NCBI GenBank assembly: GCA_039028895.1
Contig: JBCCHF010000065.1
Coordinates: 1-25,228 of the forward strand
DNA length: 25,228 bases
Source of the DNA: JAHDCJ01 sp039028895
GTDB lineage: Bacteria; Bacteroidota; Bacteroidia; Chitinophagales; Saprospiraceae
Direction of reading: 5' to 3'
Shown: positions 1-7,909 of the stretch, piece after piece
How the letters are laid out: each line of letters begins with the position of its first letter
Position numbering within the stretch: the first letter of the stretch is position 1
Position numbers and translations under genes: made by a program
The notes under the pieces: generated by a model
Databases searched by the model: none
Seen by the model: the letters and a program-made list of their open reading frames with translations, nothing else
What the model was told of the DNA's origin: nothing

Positions 1-2142
1 ATAACTGTAATTGATAATAAATTTTGAGATTAGGTACTTTGTTGAGAAAAAATCCTTCTGGCTAATATCTTTTATCAATGGCAGTGCCTCAAAAGGAACA
101 TAACTTAAAGGGCCATCAGGAATAATAAGCAGTCTTACAATTTCCTTATGTGGAACCAGTTCGAGGAGCTTGTTGAGGTAATGATCGGTCAAAAAACTTC
201 CGCTTTCCTGGTATTGGGATAATGATTTTTGGAAAGAGTCCTCTAAAAATGATTTGTCTCCAATTGCCTGTCTGAAATCACCTACAACCTTTCCTAAACC
301 TAGAAAAGAATGAAGTTCAACTATTTGAAAATCATTTCTTGTAATACAAAAAGCAAAGGCGTGATTTTTATCAACAAAATATTCGAAAATGGCAGTTTTC
401 GAATCCAGGTAGTTTTGAATAGATGCAATTTTAGGAACGGTGGTTTCGTATTTGAACTTGTAGTATTTTGGATAATCCTTTTCAAGTGAGTTGACGAAAT
501 CTCTGTAGATTCTCTGTGACTCCAATAATGAATCTTTTATGGCAGTCATAGGACCATTTGATTTCTCGGTAGGGTTGTAATTTCTTTTTTCAAGATTAAG
601 TAATGCCAGCCTGAGTTCTTTTTCTTCTTTAAGTACTTCATCAGGAATCCCAGCGAATCCTCTAGCTTCTATTTCTCTAAAACCTTCTAAAAGCAATACT
701 GCTTTACTTTTTTCAGCAAAGAAAAATGCCAAATCTTTATAGGCGTCGTCATTTTTTAATTTACTGATTTCTAAAGCCGTTTTTATGGCATTGCCATATG
801 ACTCTCTTGATTTAGTGATCCAAGACAACTTGGAACCTTCGGCCGAATATTCCCTTCTCATTATGTTTACCAGACTATCAACAATGTTGAAATTATGAAG
901 TGCTGATTCAAGAGCATCCAGATTGCCATTTTTTAATCCGAATTGCATTAATGCATTTGCTTTATCAGAAATAACTTCCAGTATGACAGGCTTTGAGTCT
1001 AATGCGGATAATTGAGCAATAGCCGGGCTTTCCCAGGAATCTTTTATAGGTAGATTTGTGCCAAAAACAGCCAGTGCTTCCTGGTATTTTTCTATTGCAT
1101 TGGTGAAATCTTCCCTGAATAAGTAGGTGTTTCCAATATTATCAAGAGTACCTGCAATTTTGGGATGGTTCTTGCCATAGGATTTTTTATACAAAGTAAG
1201 TGCTGAATCAAGATGGAAGAGGGCCCTTTGTGTGTCACCTTTTTTGCGATAAACAATACCCATATTATTTAACAAGTCGGCAATTATGTCTTCGGGTATG
1301 TCATCCATTGACCGGTATAAATCTGAAGCGCGCTTGAAATGAACGAGTGATTGTTTAAAGTCATTTTTCAATCTCTGTTCCAGAATGCCAAGTAAATTTT
1401 GGGTTAATGCTTGGAAATAGGTGTTATCTGTTGAAATAAAAGTCTGAAGTGCAGAAGTTAAATTTTGCTCAGCTTTTTCTTTGTTTTCTAATAACTCGTA
1501 TGCCGAACCGATCAGGAAATATAGATATCCAACATCGTCATCAGCGTCTCCATATAATTCCCTGTAAATTGCCAATGAAAGCTCATAATAGCTTATTGCA
1601 TCCTGGTAATCTCCAATATTCTCTAATACAACCCCTAATTCCTGGTAACTGTCAGCAAGATGACTCTGATTTTCCAGTTGTTTACGTATCGAAATGGCAC
1701 TTAAGAAATGATCCTGTGCCAACTTGTGTTGGGAAAGGTATTTATAGTTGAGGCCAAGGTTGTGGTAGGTTCTTCCTATGTCTATGTGAGGTGATTCGAG
1801 AACAGCTTTTCGGATTTCAAGGGCATTTCGAAATTGATTAATTGAGCCATTGAAATCATCGTTAAGATAGAGGGCAACACCCCATTTATGATACAGTAGC
1901 GCAATATCTTCATTTCGCTGCCCGAATTGTTTCAAACCACTTTTTAACAAATCACCAAACAACTGTTCAGCCTTGTTGAAATCACCTACATATGCCTCGT
2001 CAAAAGCAGTATTGATATTTGAAATGAAGGTGTCCCGTGCGTTTTGGGACTGGTTAGGTTGGCCAGCAATGTGGTTTGAAAAAATGAAAAAATAAAGTAA
2101 GGTTAGAATAAAGCAGTAAACTGAAACTCGAGAATTTTTCAT
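1..2142 (-). CDS. Exported TPR-CHAT domain protein (C-terminus beyond window)
   Basis: Reading from an ATG at 2142 leftwards gives 714 uninterrupted codons to the window edge, so the 3' end lies outside. The N-terminus (MKNSRVSVYCFILTLLYFFI...) is a signal peptide ending near IAGQ, so the protein is exported. Residues about 30-400 are tetratricopeptide repeats, with recurring patterns such as YHKWGVALY, GRTYHNLGLNY and DYQDAISYYELSLAIY. From about residue 565 comes the start of a CHAT domain (caspase-HetF-associated-with-TPR): SKTAIFEYFVD, then RLLIIPDGPLSYVPFEALPL, then YLISKFIINYSY. The His and Cys of a CHAT protease would lie past the edge, so activity cannot be judged. TPR-CHAT proteins of this layout are common in Bacteroidota and mostly uncharacterised. 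The gene is divergent from the sulfotransferase-like gene with 94 nt between start codons. Confidence 0.9.
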   Translation of the reverse strand, partial: MKNSRVSVYCFILTLLYFFIFSNHIAGQPNQSQNARDTFISNINTAFDEAYVGDFNKAEQLFGDLLKSGLKQFGQRNEDIALLYHKWGVALYLNDDFNGSINQFRNALEIRKAVLESPHIDIGRTYHNLGLNYKYLSQHKLAQDHFLSAISIRKQLENQSHLADSYQELGVVLENIGDYQDAISYYELSLAIYRELYGDADDDVGYLYFLIGSAYELLENKEKAEQNLTSALQTFISTDNTYFQALTQNLLGILEQRLKNDFKQSLVHFKRASDLYRSMDDIPEDIIADLLNNMGIVYRKKGDTQRALFHLDSALTLYKKSYGKNHPKIAGTLDNIGNTYLFREDFTNAIEKYQEALAVFGTNLPIKDSWESPAIAQLSALDSKPVILEVISDKANALMQFGLKNGNLDALESALHNFNIVDSLVNIMRREYSAEGSKLSWITKSRESYGNAIKTALEISKLKNDDAYKDLAFFFAEKSKAVLLLEGFREIEARGFAGIPDEVLKEEKELRLALLNLEKRNYNPTEKSNGPMTAIKDSLLESQRIYRDFVNSLEKDYPKYYKFKYETTVPKIASIQNYLDSKTAIFEYFVDKNHAFAFCITRNDFQIVELHSFLGLGKVVGDFRQAIGDKSFLEDSFQKSLSQYQESGSFLTDHYLNKLLELVPHKEIVRLLIIPDGPLSYVPFEALPLIKDISQKDFFSTKYLISKFIINYSY

Positions 2143-2213
2143 TTTTCCAGTGTTTGCACCAATTGAAGGTAATAATTCAAATTCATTATTCACTTTTATT
2201 CTTTTTTTTAAGA

Positions 2214-2221
2214 CAAATTTA
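2214..2221 (-). promoter_or_regulatory. Candidate -7 promoter element of the TPR-CHAT gene
   Basis: On the minus strand the sequence reads TAAATTTG, an exact match to the Bacteroidota -7 consensus TAnnTTTG, 71 nt upstream of the ATG at 2142. No convincing TTTG -33 box stands at the expected distance, so this is a weak single-element call. Confidence 0.35.
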
Positions 2222-2236
2222 ATAGGTTGCCATTCG

Positions 2237-3502
2237 ATGAAAGGGAAGTCAGTCAAGGTAGAAGTCCAAAACCAATTGGTCAAAAAGAAGCGACCAATTC
2301 CTGTGGCCTTTTACAACTATATTGGCAAAAAGATTGGTTTGCCCAAGAGTTGGGGAGGTCTTGATGAAAATGATCTTATACGTACCGCCAGAAAAAAAAC
2401 CTGCCTTAATGAATTTGGAGATGATCAGTTTTTAACTCCTTTCAGGAAACTCTTAGAGTCTGTAAAAGAAGAAGCCAATCTACATCCATTTGGATACTTT
2501 ATGCTGAGAATCAGGATGGTCGATATCCTTTCCACAAGATTAAAGATTGAATATTTTTATAAAACTTATCCCGAAATCGATGAGATTGAGCTTTCCCCTG
2601 TAACGCTCATTACGGGGCTTCAGCGCACAGGAACGACTAAGTTACAAAGGCTGCTGGCCAAGGACCTTGGAAACAGAACACTGCTCTCGTGGGAAGTATT
2701 AAGCCCTGTTCCTCCAAAAGATTTTAAATCCAGAAAGAAAGACCCCAGGATCGCTGATGCTCGATTCAAGGAAAAATTCGTCCGTTATATTGATCCGGAA
2801 TTTTATAAGATTCACGCCGTAGTTTACGATGAGCCTGAGGAAGAAATCTTACTACTTGATAATGCGTTTTTAAGCACCACCCCTGAAGCCATGTTTCATG
2901 TGCCTGCTTATGCTTCATGGCTTGAGACACAGGATCAAGAACCTGCTTATGCTTATCTCAAAAAGCAGCTAAAACTACTCCAATGGCAAAATCAGAAACA
3001 ACGGTGGATTCTCAAAACGCCTCATCACCTGGAGTTTTTACCGACTCTTGTGAATGTTTTTCCTGATATCAAGATTATCCAGACCCATAGAGACCCACTA
3101 AAAACTTTAGGTTCCATGTGCTCTTTGGTAGAGCATACCAGGAGCATGTTCTCAGATGAAGTCGATTTACGTGAAATTGGCCGACACTGGTCTCGGAAAA
3201 CAGGCATAATGGTCAATAACGGCCTGGCATTCCGCGACAAAACACAACCAGGGAGGTTTCTTGATGTTTCATATTATGATCTTATTGCTGATACGATGAA
3301 AGCCGTAGAAAAGATCTATGAATTTATGGAGGCCCCCTTTTCAGAAGAAGCACGAAAAGCCATGGAGATAGGGGCTAAAGTCAATCCTAAAAACAAATTT
3401 GGGAAACATAAATACACCCTTGAGAAATACGGGTTAACCGCGGAAAAAGTTGATTCGATTTATAAAAATTACAGAGCTCATTTTTCAATTAAATACGAAT
3501 AA
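2237..3502 (+). CDS. Sulfotransferase-like protein
   Basis: A 421-residue protein from the ATG at 2237. An in-frame ATG at 2150 would add 29 residues that look like untranslated AT-rich DNA and would sit against the divergent TPR-CHAT start, so the shorter form is preferred. It resembles bacterial sulfotransferase-family proteins, which move a sulfuryl group from PAPS to an acceptor. The phosphosulfate loop is at residues 126-136 (TGLQRTGTTKL), the second PAPS-binding motif at 282-287 (QTHRDP), and a KTPHH segment at 260-264. The C-terminal KHKYTLEKYGL is typical of this soluble family. No signal peptide or membrane segment is seen, so it should be cytoplasmic. The acceptor is unknown. The next gene, an SDR, starts 6 nt after the stop, so the two are probably cotranscribed and may act on the same small lipid or metabolite (inference). 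Confidence 0.85.
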   Translation: MKGKSVKVEVQNQLVKKKRPIPVAFYNYIGKKIGLPKSWGGLDENDLIRTARKKTCLNEFGDDQFLTPFRKLLESVKEEANLHPFGYFMLRIRMVDILSTRLKIEYFYKTYPEIDEIELSPVTLITGLQRTGTTKLQRLLAKDLGNRTLLSWEVLSPVPPKDFKSRKKDPRIADARFKEKFVRYIDPEFYKIHAVVYDEPEEEILLLDNAFLSTTPEAMFHVPAYASWLETQDQEPAYAYLKKQLKLLQWQNQKQRWILKTPHHLEFLPTLVNVFPDIKIIQTHRDPLKTLGSMCSLVEHTRSMFSDEVDLREIGRHWSRKTGIMVNNGLAFRDKTQPGRFLDVSYYDLIADTMKAVEKIYEFMEAPFSEEARKAMEIGAKVNPKNKFGKHKYTLEKYGLTAEKVDSIYKNYRAHFSIKYE

Positions 3503-3508
3503 TCATTC

Positions 3509-4528
3509 ATGTCTGAAGGTAGATTTAAAAACCCTGTAGAAGCAGTATTAACAGGCATCAAAGACCTGTTTCGACAACAAAAACTGGCTTCGAAATTAGA
3601 TGATAATAACCGAATGGACGGCAAAACCTGTTTGATAACAGGAGCCAATTCGGGGTTAGGTTATGCAATCTCAGTCCAGATGGCCAAGAGAGGAGCCAAG
3701 GTAATAATGGCTTGTAGAAGTGGAATTCCTGAAAAAGGAGAGATGGTGAAAAAAGATTCCGGATCGGAAAAGGTAGAAATGATCAAACTTGATTTGACAG
3801 ACCTCGATTCGATCAATCAGTTTTGTAATAAACTTAAAGCAAAAGGCGTAAAACTAGATGTTATCATTGCCAATGCAGGAGTTGCTCCACCAAAAGCCAG
3901 AAAAACACCACAAGGATTCGAGGAAATGTTTATGGTAAATTACTTATCCAAATTTGTATGGATCAGAAAGTTGTTGGAAAATGGTGTCATTCCTAATTCG
4001 ACTTACTCAAACTCAAGGAAGGCCGGAGGACCTGTTTCCCGAATTATTTTTATTTCGTCTGATTCTCACCAGACTTCTTCTGCGATTGACTACGATGAAT
4101 TTGGCGTTTATAGTGATTATGGGGTTAATAAATCCATATCCAATTATAGTTATTACAAATTGGTAATGAATACTTTTTCTGCCGAGTTATCCAAAAGACT
4201 AAAAGGTGGTGAAGCAGGTATTGATGTTTCAGTAAATGCTATGTGCCCTGGTCCTGTTAATACCAATATTGCTAGAGATGCTCCCCCTGCTTTATTGGCA
4301 TTTTTAAAATTAATTTTTAAGGTGTTCTTCCAGAGTCCGGAAAAAGCAGCCAAACCCGTTACATATATGGCATGTTCTCCTGATTTCGAAGGAAGAACGA
4401 ACGTCTATCTCCATATGTTTAATGAAAAACCAATGGATGAAAAGGTGTACGATGGGGCGGAAGGGGAAAAACTTTGGAAAGAGTCAAAAAAACTGATAAA
4501 CTCGGTTCAACCTGGCAATTTGTCCTGA
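3509..4528 (+). CDS. Short-chain dehydrogenase/reductase, protochlorophyllide-reductase-like
   Basis: A 339-residue Rossmann-fold oxidoreductase. The cofactor motif TGANSGLG is at 44-51, NAG at 122-124, the catalytic Ser region ISS at 182-184 and the catalytic YxxxK as YSYYK at 213-217. MACR at 67-70, after the second strand, suggests NADP(H) preference. The overall pattern (long insert between the Ser and Tyr motifs, then CPGPVNTNIARD) resembles the light-dependent protochlorophyllide reductase/WW-domain oxidoreductase branch of SDRs, but nothing here suggests chlorophyll synthesis. About 37 residues precede the Rossmann motif, longer than usual, and may be an accessory helix. The gene follows the sulfotransferase-like gene by 6 nt and overlaps the opposite-strand SDR by 22 nt at its 3' end. 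The substrate is not predictable. Confidence 0.88.
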   Translation: MSEGRFKNPVEAVLTGIKDLFRQQKLASKLDDNNRMDGKTCLITGANSGLGYAISVQMAKRGAKVIMACRSGIPEKGEMVKKDSGSEKVEMIKLDLTDLDSINQFCNKLKAKGVKLDVIIANAGVAPPKARKTPQGFEEMFMVNYLSKFVWIRKLLENGVIPNSTYSNSRKAGGPVSRIIFISSDSHQTSSAIDYDEFGVYSDYGVNKSISNYSYYKLVMNTFSAELSKRLKGGEAGIDVSVNAMCPGPVNTNIARDAPPALLAFLKLIFKVFFQSPEKAAKPVTYMACSPDFEGRTNVYLHMFNEKPMDEKVYDGAEGEKLWKESKKLINSVQPGNLS

Positions 4529-5364
4529 TTTCTATATAGGTACCTCGGAAATAGTTTTGGAAACAGCCGCTTTAAGTGAAAAAGGAAAAAAATCTCCTTT
4601 CCGATAAGGATATTGGCTTTTCTCCTACTAATACCTTTCAAAATTGCGTCAGCAACATATTCTGGAGTATAACCCTGGTTAGTCAGATATGCTTCCTCCT
4701 TTTTTCTTTCTGATTCATCAGCATATCTCGAACCCTTATACATTTTTGTAGCCACGGGTCCCGGGAATACACAAGACACATCAATCTTTGATTTATAGAG
4801 TTCGGCTTTTAAGGCTTCAGTAAACCCTTTAATACCAAATTTGCTTCCACAATATGTTGTTCTGCCTGAAAACCCCTGTATGCCAGCACCTGAAGCAATG
4901 TTCACAATAGCTCCAGGTTGGTTTTTGTCCATCAAATCGAGAAATCGCTTACAGATGTAAATGGTTCCAATGTAGTTTATTCCAGTGATCCATTGGATAT
5001 CCTCAGGCGACTGATCTGATATCGAGCTTTTTATTGATACACCGACAGAATTAATCAGGTAATGAATGTTTGAGTGCATTTCAGCAACTGCATTTCCTGC
5101 ATTGTTCACAGCATCCCAATTTGAAATGTCAACCTCCTTTACCGTAACCTGTATTGATAAATCGGAAAGATCAGTTTTTAGGTTGTTAAGTCCTTTTGCA
5201 TCTATATCTAGAAGTACCAGATTGCAATGCTCCCTTGCCAAAACTTTTGCTAAAGCTTTCCCAATTCCATTTGCAGCACCAGTGATAAGGGCTGTTTTAC
5301 CGCTGAAATTATGCACTCTATTTTTCCATTTTGATAAACTTAAATGTTCTGGTATTCTCACCAA
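4507..5364 (-). CDS. Short-chain dehydrogenase/reductase (classical type)
   Basis: A 285-residue classical SDR. TGAANGIG is at 28-35, DI at 53-54 after the second strand (an acidic residue that usually favours NAD(H)), NSVG at 105-108 in place of the usual NNAG, Ser158, YCGSK at 171-175 as the catalytic YxxxK, and PGPVAT at 201-206. The C-terminus is basic and hydrophobic (FFLFHLKRLFPKLFPRYLYR), like SDRs that act on lipids or sit at membranes. The chosen ATG lies inside the subtilisin gene and gives a 47-nt overlap. A GTG at 5316, just past the subtilisin stop, would start the protein at VHNFSGKTALI and is a real alternative. The gene is last in the leftward block and runs 3' end to 3' end into the other SDR. 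Confidence 0.88.
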   Translation of the reverse strand: MVRIPEHLSLSKWKNRVHNFSGKTALITGAANGIGKALAKVLAREHCNLVLLDIDAKGLNNLKTDLSDLSIQVTVKEVDISNWDAVNNAGNAVAEMHSNIHYLINSVGVSIKSSISDQSPEDIQWITGINYIGTIYICKRFLDLMDKNQPGAIVNIASGAGIQGFSGRTTYCGSKFGIKGFTEALKAELYKSKIDVSCVFPGPVATKMYKGSRYADESERKKEEAYLTNQGYTPEYVADAILKGISRRKANILIGKEIFFLFHLKRLFPKLFPRYLYRNQDKLPG

Positions 5365-7852
5365 ACTTGAAAATTAGAAAATATGCACCATCATTCAAAA
5401 ACTCAATGTCCATTTGAATAGTCTCTTTTGACCTTACCTGATTTTTAGTAGACGATAAAAGCACGCCCAGGCTATTGTAAATTTGGACCTCAGCCTGAAT
5501 TTCATGATTTATCTCTCCAATTTCTAAAAACAGATCATTGGTGCTGGGATTAGGGTATAACCAAAATCCTGTTGATTCCCTAATCGGGTCAATAACTCTT
5601 ATCTCCGAATAATCAAACGAACCATCTGCATTTACAATTTTCAAGCGGTAATAAATGGTTCCTAAAAAGCGCTCATCATCGTGATACAAATAATCTGCCC
5701 CTGAAGAGATACCAGCCGATTCTATAATCGCGATGCTTTGGAAGGCATTTTCGTCATCATAACGACGTTCTAATTCGAAATGTGTAAATCCGGTTTCGTT
5801 AGCAGTGGTCCAATTGAGTATTACAGAGTTATCAGAAATACGGTCGGCGTCAAATGACAAAAGGTCAAGGTCGAGCAAAGCATTTGAGCATACCAGTGCA
5901 TTTGCCAGATTTAGCTTTCCACCAGTAACAACAAATGTATCGAGGTTAGCCACCAAATCAACATTTGCCAGTAGGCAATTAATGACGTTGAGCCGTTCAG
6001 CGACAGGATTTATTTCGATCATTCTTGTTAGGGCATTTGAAACGATTCCGGCAGACATGGATGTCCCAGACTTGGTCCCGAATGAATCATTTGGCAATGT
6101 GCTCATAACGTCCAGCCCAGGAGCAGCGAGGTCAACAGAAACCTGGCCAAAGTTTGAGAAAAATGCAAGTGAGTCTACCCCAGTTGATTGATCGAGTGCG
6201 GCTACTGATACGATATTCGGTAAAGTATATCCGGAAGGATAATGACCCAAGGTGTCATTGTTTATACCAAGATTACCGGCTGAGGCTACTATTATAGTTC
6301 CATTTTTCCAGACATCGCTAATCGCATTTTCAAGTATCGCTGCTGCCTCTCCCGAATATCCACTACTGATATTTATGATATCGGCACCTTTTGACCCAGC
6401 ATAATAGATGGCACTTATAATTCGAAAAATATCTCCTCCTCCTTTTTCATCGTGCGTTTTACAGGTGATTAGGCGGACTTTTGAAGTGGCAGTAAGTCCT
6501 GATAAAATCAAGCCAGCAACATGAGTGCCATGACTGTTATCGTCCATCGTTTCATGAGATTTACTGACAAAGTTATACCCCCTGATATCATCAGGAATGC
6601 AATTGCCGTCATCATCCAGGTTGTTGAGGGATTCAAGCGGATTATTCCAGATAAATGGAGCTATTGAGGGATGTAAATAATCAACGCCAGTGTCAATAAT
6701 GCCGACAATAACGGTATCTCCTAATGTGCTATTGTTTTTGGGGCTACCTCCACCTTTTTCGCCAAAGGAATCAAAATTAAACTCGCCAAATCTACGGACT
6801 GTAATACGTTCTATGTCTGATACATAGTTAAAATCAACCTCCTCTATTTTTGATTTTGCTTTACTTCGTGCATTCACCTCCTCAATGGTGAAAAGCGTGT
6901 CTCCGTTTGACAAGAACACAGTGTCTGGAATTCCCCACAATTCTATATTCCCGCAAAGAACAGAATCGACATAGTTTGCAGAAAAAAAATTGCGCATGGT
7001 GTCTTTTTCAGTATCTGTCGCTGTTGAATCCCATTGAATGATCAACTGGTTGGGCTTAAATCTTCCACCAAGGCTATCAAACTGGCATATATTTAAAATG
7101 TTTGGAAAGTTTTCAATAAATAAACCAGGTACTTCATTGTTGGAAACTACACAAGTATATGTCCCATCATTGGACCCCACAATAGGATCAAGTAATAATG
7201 CCCCATCTGGCAATGGTGTTCCACCTGTAAATAGGGTATTGTTCTGGAACCATTGGTATTGATTATCATCACCGGCAACATTGATTTGCAAAACGAACTG
7301 ACTATCGACATAAACAATAGTGTCAAGCGGTTGTCCTACCATCGCTTGAGGCATTATTGTTATGGTTGGAATCAAAGGAATTCCGCCAAGAAAATAAGGT
7401 TCGAATGTATCGAATTGGAGTGCATTATTGGCTGCCATAAAAGTGTTAAAAGACGGTATTCCAGTTAAGTCCGGAATGAATTGAAGTGCGTTATTTTCGA
7501 CATTTAATACTTCAAACATCGTGAGATTCGCTATTTCGATTGGCACAATTCCCTGAAGGTTATTCATTGGTAGATCGAGACCTATGACTCGGTTGCCTGT
7601 CCCATCAAGAATTACACCTGTCCAGGCATTGACAGGGTCAACGAGCCATCCGGTATTATCATCCCAGCCAGGGCCATTTGTTGAATTGTAAAAGGCCACA
7701 AGCGCAAGGGAATCCTGCAAAAGGACCTGCGCTTTGGCCGTTTTCGGGATACTGCATAGCGCAAGCCATCCGAAAACGAGCATAAGAGAGCGAAGTAAGT
7801 TTTGTATTCTTGGTGTCATAGCCTCAAGTTTTTTTCCCGATTCTGAAGGCAT
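5318..7852 (-). CDS. T9SS-secreted subtilisin-like serine protease with LRR and Ig-like modules
   Basis: An 844-residue exported S8 peptidase. The signal peptide is residues 12-42, and the second ATG (7819, MTPRIQ) may be the true start. Order of parts: plant-type LRR cap and repeats at about 47-150 (DSLALVAFYNSTNG, then LDLPMNNLQG), Ig-like domain at about 160-250 (YQWFQNN, then GTYTCVVSN), propeptide-like segment at about 260-345, catalytic domain at about 378-650. Catalytic residues are Asp387 (IIDTGVD), His441 (HGTHVAG), oxyanion Asn527 (ASAGN) and Ser598 (GTSMS). The usual Pro after the active-site Ser (GTSMAxP) is replaced by Gly. A T9SS-associated FN3-like module covers about 660-755 and the type A sorting domain 763-844 (YPNP at 766-769, ending KMEK). 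It should be released or anchored outside by T9SS. Upstream is a 57-nt gap holding a strong hairpin. Confidence 0.93.
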   Translation of the reverse strand: MPSESGKKLEAMTPRIQNLLRSLMLVFGWLALCSIPKTAKAQVLLQDSLALVAFYNSTNGPGWDDNTGWLVDPVNAWTGVILDGTGNRVIGLDLPMNNLQGIVPIEIANLTMFEVLNVENNALQFIPDLTGIPSFNTFMAANNALQFDTFEPYFLGGIPLIPTITIMPQAMVGQPLDTIVYVDSQFVLQINVAGDDNQYQWFQNNTLFTGGTPLPDGALLLDPIVGSNDGTYTCVVSNNEVPGLFIENFPNILNICQFDSLGGRFKPNQLIIQWDSTATDTEKDTMRNFFSANYVDSVLCGNIELWGIPDTVFLSNGDTLFTIEEVNARSKAKSKIEEVDFNYVSDIERITVRRFGEFNFDSFGEKGGGSPKNNSTLGDTVIVGIIDTGVDYLHPSIAPFIWNNPLESLNNLDDDGNCIPDDIRGYNFVSKSHETMDDNSHGTHVAGLILSGLTATSKVRLITCKTHDEKGGGDIFRIISAIYYAGSKGADIINISSGYSGEAAAILENAISDVWKNGTIIVASAGNLGINNDTLGHYPSGYTLPNIVSVAALDQSTGVDSLAFFSNFGQVSVDLAAPGLDVMSTLPNDSFGTKSGTSMSAGIVSNALTRMIEINPVAERLNVINCLLANVDLVANLDTFVVTGGKLNLANALVCSNALLDLDLLSFDADRISDNSVILNWTTANETGFTHFELERRYDDENAFQSIAIIESAGISSGADYLYHDDERFLGTIYYRLKIVNADGSFDYSEIRVIDPIRESTGFWLYPNPSTNDLFLEIGEINHEIQAEVQIYNSLGVLLSSTKNQVRSKETIQMDIEFLNDGAYFLIFKFGENTRTFKFIKMEK

Positions 7853-7878
7853 TCATATTAGAAGATAAAGGTTTTTTA

Positions 7879-7901
7879 GCACAGGCTTCAAGAGCCTGTG
7901 C
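7879..7901 (-). other. Perfect 9-bp hairpin in the 57-nt gap before the subtilisin gene
   Basis: GCACAGGCT (7879-7887) pairs perfectly with AGCCTGTGC (7893-7901) around the 5-nt loop TCAAG. It lies between the stop of the 406-residue T9SS gene and the subtilisin start. On the transcribed minus strand it is followed by an A-run, not a T-run, so it does not look like a normal intrinsic terminator. It could be an mRNA processing or stability element, or a partial attenuator. Confidence 0.55.
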
Positions 7902-7909
7902 CCGTTTAC

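Noticed and set aside
1449..1751. Small plus-strand open frame inside the TPR-CHAT gene
   Set aside because: It lies opposite a continuous TPR-coding frame and its product resembles no protein.
1..2142. Link of the TPR-CHAT gene to a type III-E CRISPR (gRAMP) system
   Set aside because: No Cas7-like fusion, crRNA array or related gene is visible, and the protein has a signal peptide.
2150..2236. Upstream ATG extending the sulfotransferase-like gene
   Set aside because: The extra 29 residues are AT-rich and not like family N-termini, and this start would leave only 7 nt to the divergent TPR-CHAT start, overlapping its promoter region.
3509..4528. Chlorophyll biosynthesis role for the protochlorophyllide-reductase-like SDR
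   Set aside because: Resemblance is at SDR subgroup level only; no photosynthesis gene is nearby.
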